Source: Nemertoderma westbladi
Lineage: Eukaryota > Xenacoelomorpha > Nemertodermatida > Nemertodermatidae
NCBI GenBank assembly: GCA_032718475.1
Contig: JAUCBJ010006236.1
Location: forward strand, 1-22,982
Direction of reading: 5' to 3'
Length of the DNA: 22,982 nt
A program made the position numbers and the translations under genes. A model generated the notes under the pieces. That model did no database searches. It was given only the letters and a program-made list of their open reading frames with translations, and was not told the DNA's origin. This document shows, one piece after another, positions 18,736-22,982 of this stretch; positions within the stretch are counted from its first letter, which is position 1, and each line of letters opens with the position of its first letter.

Positions 18736-19201
18736 AAGTTTTATTCGTTATAAGCATACAGTTAAGAGCAGAACAGGTTAAGCGAACGGAGATTTGTATA
18801 TAGTAAAGTACTGTAGAGTAGAAGATAAAAAAAAATACACCGCACCGGGAGTGAGAATACACTACTGCACTACCGGTAGGCACTAGGTCTCTGTTACACC
18901 GGTAGTAAGGTTTAATCCTATGATTTGAGATAGGCCTAGGCTGTAGGCAAGGCAACTAGATTTAGTCTATTATTATTTACATATATATTTGCTTTACTAT
19001 TAATTGCTGTATTGTTTTACCTTTGTTCATTGTTCATTATCATTGCAAGGGGTAGGCCTATCTCTTTATATACAATTTCAACTTCATACCGGTAGCAGCA
19101 TTAATTATGGTCTGCTAGATTATAGAATTAGTGGATTTAGTACAAAATGGTTGATTGAGAGGATTTGTTGCTATAGAAACGGGATAATTAATCACTCGAA
19201 T

Positions 19202-22200
19202 ATGATATTCCAATATTTTCTCGCGATTTACTTTGTCGGTTCCCTGATACCCGGTAATCAAGGCGACCGTGACGTATTATACGACACGTTCAACCAACCC
19301 TCCAAACTCCAATGGACCGCGTACTCGTCGCCCCAGGACAAGGACAACGGGGCCAGATACGGCTGGGTGGAGGTCTCCAAGTACGACGAATCTGGTCGCT
19401 CAACCTCCCGCGCTTACCAGGTCTGCGACATCACCAACGACAAGAAGGACCACTGGGTTCGAACTCGCTACATATCCCGCGAGAAAGCCACCAACATAAA
19501 GATAAACATTATATTCTCTATGATGGATTGCAGCAGTTTGCAAGCGGAAGAGGTAAAATCCGCAGTTAATAAAGTCTGCAAGGAGACTTTCGATCTCTAC
19601 TACTTCGAGGCCAATCCCGGAGTAATCCCTTCCGTGGATCACCCAGGATTCAAAAAGATCGCCAAAGTAGCGGGTGAGGGATTCCACGAAGGGAAAAACG
19701 CGATAAACAATAAAACCTTCGAGATTTCGGATTTAACTCAGCAGGGATTCTACTTGGCCTTCCACGATGAGGGTTCCTGTACCGGGATCCAGCGGCTCTA
19801 CGTTTACTACAACTTCTGTCCCGCGATGACGACCAATCTGGCCGAGTTCCCGCGGACCGCCACGGACACCGGCGGATACCAAGTGGTCACCATCGTGGAG
19901 GGCCGCTGCGTGAAGCGAGCAGCGTCCGACTCGCAGCGGGCCCCCGTGGCGCACTGCACCTCCAAGGGGGATTGGTACGAGTTCCAGGGCGGTCTCGAGG
20001 GCTGCGAGTGCATCCAGGGCCACGAGCCGGGCGCGGACGGAACCACCTGCAACACCTGCCCCACCGGTTTCTACAAACCCTCGTACGGGAACACCGCCTG
20101 TCTGCGTTGCCCGCCGCACTCTGAGTCGCTCAACCCCGGCTCTACCAGCTGTAAGTGCACCCCGGGGTTCTACCGCGGCGCGCGGGATTCCGTGCCCGAC
20201 GCGTGCGCCAGCCCGCCCTCGGAACCGCGCAATCTCACCGCCTCGGTGCAGCGAACCGTAGTCCTCCTCGCGTGGGAGCCCCCGGTTAACGACGGCGGTC
20301 GCGGCGACCTCTCCTACTACGTGGAGTGTCCGCTGTGCGACCACGGCGTCCTATGGGATCCCTCGCGTACGCGGATCCTCGGTACCAACGTCACCGTGAC
20401 CCATCTAACCCCCGAGACTCGCTACACCTTCCGGGTCTTCTCCGAGAACGGAGTCTCTCAGTTCGCTAAATCCACCGAGACGTTGTTCAGCGCTATCTCG
20501 GTCTCCACCGGGGAGGCTGTCAGCATCGCCAACCTCTCCGTGACTAACTTCACATCGACGTCGGTATCTTTGCGATGGTCGGCGCCTAATTATCCAGCGG
20601 AGGAGATCCTCGGTTACATCGTGAGGGTGTTCCATCGTGACCGCCACGACGGGTACCACAGCGACCTCTCTGTGAACACGACGCACGCGGTGGTCGGGGA
20701 ACTGAACCCCGAGCACGAGTACACCTTCCAGGTGGGCGTCGACATCCACGGCGGCTTCGGGAAGTTCTCGGATCCGGTCTCGGCGCCCCGCTCCGGCACC
20801 GGGGGCGCCTCCGAGTCGAACCATCGGCACGACGGCGTCGCCAACATCTTCACGGCCCACACCGGGATCATCATCGGGGTGAGCGCCTCCGTGGTCGTCC
20901 TCATCGTGGTCGTCTGCATCATCCTGGTGGCGGTGATCCGTAAGACCCGCGGGTACAAACACGTGGACTCGTTGGAGGGCTTCCGGGGGACCGAGATGAA
21001 GCTCCCGGTGCGATCCGATCGGGTCTACGTGGATCCGCACACGTACGAGGACCTCGGACAGGCCGTGCGGGAGTTCGCGAAGGAGATCGACGTCTCCTTG
21101 GTCGCGATACACAGCGTCATCGGAGGCGGCGAGTTCGGGGATGTCTGCAAGGGACTGCTGAAGACCAACGATAAGAACCAACAGTTGAAAGCCGTCGCGA
21201 TAAAAACCTTAAAAACGGGATCCTCGGATAAGAATATTAAGGATTTCCTCGCGGAGGCTTCGATAATGGGGCAGTTCAACCACTGCAACGTCATCTACCT
21301 CGAGGGCGTCGTGACTAAGTCGCAGCCGGTTATGATAATCACCGAGTTTATGGAGAACGGCGCGTTAGATCAATTCCTGAGGGGCAACGACGGTAAGTTA
21401 ACGCCTATTCAGTTGGTCGGTATGCTCAGGGGGGTCGCCTGCGGGATGGAGTACCTCTCCGATATGGGCTACATCCATAGGGATTTAGCGGCGCGGAATA
21501 TCATAGTGAGCGCGAGTTTGGTCTGCAAGGTGGCCGACTTCGGGTTGTCGCGGGTGCTGGACGGGTCCTCCGGGTGTCGGGAGTACACGACGCACGGCGG
21601 GAAGGTACCGGTGCGGTGGACCGCCCCCGAGGCGATCGCCTTCAGGAAGTTCACCTCGGCGAGCGATGTGTGGAGTTACGGGATCGTGGGATGGGAGGCC
21701 ATGAGCTTCGGGGAGCGCCCCTACTGGGACTGGAGCAACCACGACGTTATCAAGGCGGTGGACGGGGGCTACAGGCTGCCGCCCCCCATGGATTGCCCCG
21801 ACGCGATCTACACGCTCATGGTGGAGTGTTGGCACCAGGAGCGGTCGAATCGCCCGCGGTTCGCGGACATCCGTCAACGACTCGATCGGATCATACGGAA
21901 TCCCGCGATGCTCAACTACGTGGCCCAGCGTCGCTTCGATAGCGTCTCCCGCGCGCAGGAGCCCGTGTCCTTCGACTGCGTCGTTCACATAGAGGATTTC
22001 CTGCGGGTTATTAAGATGGACCGCTACCTAGACGTGTTTGAGGAGGCCGGGTGCGTGAGTCTGGACGAACTGCGGGACCTGAACGTCCAGAAACTCGTCG
22101 ATATGGGGATCACCCTGATAGGCCATCAGAAGAAGATACTGTCGAACATTCAGGCGCTTCGAGCTTATTTCGAGAACTTGGAACGGGAATCCGAGATAGA

Positions 22201-22207
22201 ATGCTAA
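19202..22207 (+). CDS. Eph: Eph receptor tyrosine kinase, intronless, 1001 aa
   Basis: Membrane receptor for ephrins, used in contact-dependent cell guidance. ATG 19202 (A at -3) opens a signal peptide (MIFQYFLAIYFVGSL). The ephrin-binding domain is about 24-206 (YQVC, CKETFDLYYFE, GFYLAFHDEG). The Cys-rich region runs to about 335 (CPPHSESLNPGSTSCKC), and FN3 domains lie at about 339-437 and 440-535. The membrane helix is at about 555-579. The juxtamembrane tyrosines are Tyr609 (YVDP) and Tyr615 (TYED). The kinase spans about 634-895: Gly loop GGGEFG (641-646), Lys668 in VAIK, Glu685, HRDLAARN with Asp761, DFG Asp779, and activation-loop Tyr795. The SAM domain runs from about 924 (GHQKKILSNIQALRAYF near its end). 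The length is normal for the family. All catalytic residues are present, so an active kinase is expected. EphA or EphB class cannot be assigned. It has no introns, whereas vertebrate Eph genes have about 17 exons. The frame is open 66 codons upstream without homology. Confidence 0.97.
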   Translation: MIFQYFLAIYFVGSLIPGNQGDRDVLYDTFNQPSKLQWTAYSSPQDKDNGARYGWVEVSKYDESGRSTSRAYQVCDITNDKKDHWVRTRYISREKATNIKINIIFSMMDCSSLQAEEVKSAVNKVCKETFDLYYFEANPGVIPSVDHPGFKKIAKVAGEGFHEGKNAINNKTFEISDLTQQGFYLAFHDEGSCTGIQRLYVYYNFCPAMTTNLAEFPRTATDTGGYQVVTIVEGRCVKRAASDSQRAPVAHCTSKGDWYEFQGGLEGCECIQGHEPGADGTTCNTCPTGFYKPSYGNTACLRCPPHSESLNPGSTSCKCTPGFYRGARDSVPDACASPPSEPRNLTASVQRTVVLLAWEPPVNDGGRGDLSYYVECPLCDHGVLWDPSRTRILGTNVTVTHLTPETRYTFRVFSENGVSQFAKSTETLFSAISVSTGEAVSIANLSVTNFTSTSVSLRWSAPNYPAEEILGYIVRVFHRDRHDGYHSDLSVNTTHAVVGELNPEHEYTFQVGVDIHGGFGKFSDPVSAPRSGTGGASESNHRHDGVANIFTAHTGIIIGVSASVVVLIVVVCIILVAVIRKTRGYKHVDSLEGFRGTEMKLPVRSDRVYVDPHTYEDLGQAVREFAKEIDVSLVAIHSVIGGGEFGDVCKGLLKTNDKNQQLKAVAIKTLKTGSSDKNIKDFLAEASIMGQFNHCNVIYLEGVVTKSQPVMIITEFMENGALDQFLRGNDGKLTPIQLVGMLRGVACGMEYLSDMGYIHRDLAARNIIVSASLVCKVADFGLSRVLDGSSGCREYTTHGGKVPVRWTAPEAIAFRKFTSASDVWSYGIVGWEAMSFGERPYWDWSNHDVIKAVDGGYRLPPPMDCPDAIYTLMVECWHQERSNRPRFADIRQRLDRIIRNPAMLNYVAQRRFDSVSRAQEPVSFDCVVHIEDFLRVIKMDRYLDVFEEAGCVSLDELRDLNVQKLVDMGITLIGHQKKILSNIQALRAYFENLERESEIEC

Positions 22208-22404
22208 TGTTAATAATGTTTCTAATTGAGTTCGGAAATGAAATACAGTAATATCTATATTTTATCGTTATTATTATTATAATAGTTATGATTTTTGAGT
22301 ATATTTAGCAACTTGAATAGTTTATGGAGAATCAGTTCGTTTCCTACGAATGTTTGATATTTTGCTGAGTTTTTTGCATGTTGAACTTTTTTTTCGTTGC
22401 GCTT

Positions 22405-22410
22405 ATTAAA
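22405..22410 (+). terminator. Poly(A) signal candidate (proximal) for Eph
   Basis: ATTAAA about 200 nt after the stop, followed by a strong GT-rich element (GTGTGTGTTGTGT, 22448-22460). Confidence 0.5.
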
Positions 22411-22693
22411 TTGAATCTGCAATATATTTATTTCCCAGGGTTCTATTTGTGTGTGTTGTGTATAATATGGTTGGTGCAAGTTGTATTTGTGCTTTGTAAT
22501 TAATTTAACCTGTAACTGAGGGATGTTTAGTAGTTGTAGCTCTACTGTAACATATCTAGTAAGTTAGCCAGTATTAGCAGTTGTTCTCATTTACGTGCAA
22601 ATGTTATAGTTTTTAGCAGTTTATCTAGTTTGTATTTGCGTTTATTTTTTCAACAGTTTCTCTGTTTAATGTTTCTAATATTTCCCAAATTTA

Positions 22694-22699
22694 AATAAA
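22694..22699 (+). terminator. Poly(A) signal candidate (distal) for Eph
   Basis: Canonical AATAAA about 490 nt after the stop, with GTGTGTTGG near 22739 downstream. It would give a longer 3' UTR than the proximal site. Confidence 0.5.
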
Positions 22700-22982
22700 T
22701 GACAATATTGTCGAATTATCATGTAGGAAGTGCGAAACGTGTGTTGGATTTCTGTATATAATAATGAATATTATATGTTTAGTTAAGTAAAACGTTTTAT
22801 ATTCAAACGGAAAGTCACAGTATTTACGTTACTACGCTGTGCAATATTAATAATCTTATTATTTAGTTATATTAGATATTATTAGTTTATAGAAATTAGT
22901 TACTAAAATGATCTTTTGGAGTTCCGAATTCTTTTAAACTTAAAATCTAAATATTTTATTATCTTTATTATTTACTGTAGTT

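Larger units (their letters stand above)
17484..19094. promoter_or_regulatory. Cluster of ACCGGTA sites upstream of Eph
   Basis: ACCGGTA or its reverse TACCGGT occurs at 17484, 17705, 18519, 18566, 18871, 18898 and 19087. The core ACCGGT is close to the Grainyhead/CP2 consensus AACCGGTT. Seven sites in 1.6 kb of AT-rich DNA is more than chance suggests, and they end about 110 bp before the Eph start codon. A regulatory role is inferred only. Confidence 0.35.
22208..22982. other. Eph 3' flank
   Basis: AT-rich 3' UTR and flank with no further gene before the window end. Confidence 0.6.

Noticed and set aside
19733-21988. Long antisense open frames opposite Eph
   Set aside because: They are shadows of GC-rich codons in the kinase and FN3 regions, with Arg/Gly/Val/His-rich composition and no family match.

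Overview
The window is nuclear DNA from an animal. It holds a receptor tyrosine kinase of the Eph family with a SAM domain, a metazoan-type prolyl oligopeptidase, split genes with GT-AG introns, tRNA-derived SINE heads and a PIF/Harbinger-like MITE, in AT-rich non-coding DNA that is unusually rich in the octamer TAGGCCTA. A marine invertebrate is my guess from general impression; the species cannot be named from this sequence.

Left part (1-7917). At first sight this is two satellite arrays: a 91-bp unit repeated 64 times (1-5857, running off the left edge) and a 55-bp unit repeated about 19 times (6750-7774). Reading frames and splice sites show more. The right-hand copy of each array runs straight into a coding exon of one plus-strand gene, a CRAL-TRIO lipid-transfer protein of the clavesin / alpha-tocopherol-transfer-protein type. 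Three exons fit together in phase (5817-5946, 6402-6563, 7729-7917) and encode the last 159 or so residues; earlier exons lie left of the window. The 91-bp unit is the end of the upstream intron, its AG, and the first 40 nt of exon A. The 55-bp unit is the last 10 nt of the next-but-one intron, its AG, and the first 45 nt of the terminal exon. Both arrays are therefore tandem amplifications of an intron/exon junction, giving 64 and 18 near-identical 3' splice acceptors. Both periods are 1 modulo 3, and use of any acceptor but the last runs into a stop codon. This is the most unusual thing in the window.

Middle (7918-11561). Mostly AT-rich non-coding DNA with a likely poly(A) signal for the CRAL-TRIO gene, three unassigned exon-like open segments with splice-like borders, and three tRNA-derived SINE-like heads.

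PREP (11782-13896). A complete, uninterrupted 704-codon prolyl oligopeptidase with an intact Ser-Asp-His triad, followed by a poly(A) signal. An in-frame hydrophobic stretch precedes the conserved start.

Spacer (13897-19201). A cluster of GGCGGCA hairpins (14.4-14.9 kb), a 27-bp palindrome, a 16-G run, a GC-rich GCTG-rich patch near 16.9 kb, a Tourist-like MITE, a perfect 19-bp hairpin, a nested inverted repeat, and seven ACCGGTA sites ahead of the Eph start.

Eph (19202-22207). A complete, uninterrupted 1001-codon Eph receptor with ligand-binding domain, Cys-rich region, two FN3 domains, a membrane helix, a kinase with all catalytic residues, and a SAM domain, followed by two poly(A) signal candidates.

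The three genes have no evident shared pathway. PREP and Eph are normally intron-rich genes and are both intronless here, while their neighbour keeps introns, one at a position I recall from vertebrate TTPA.
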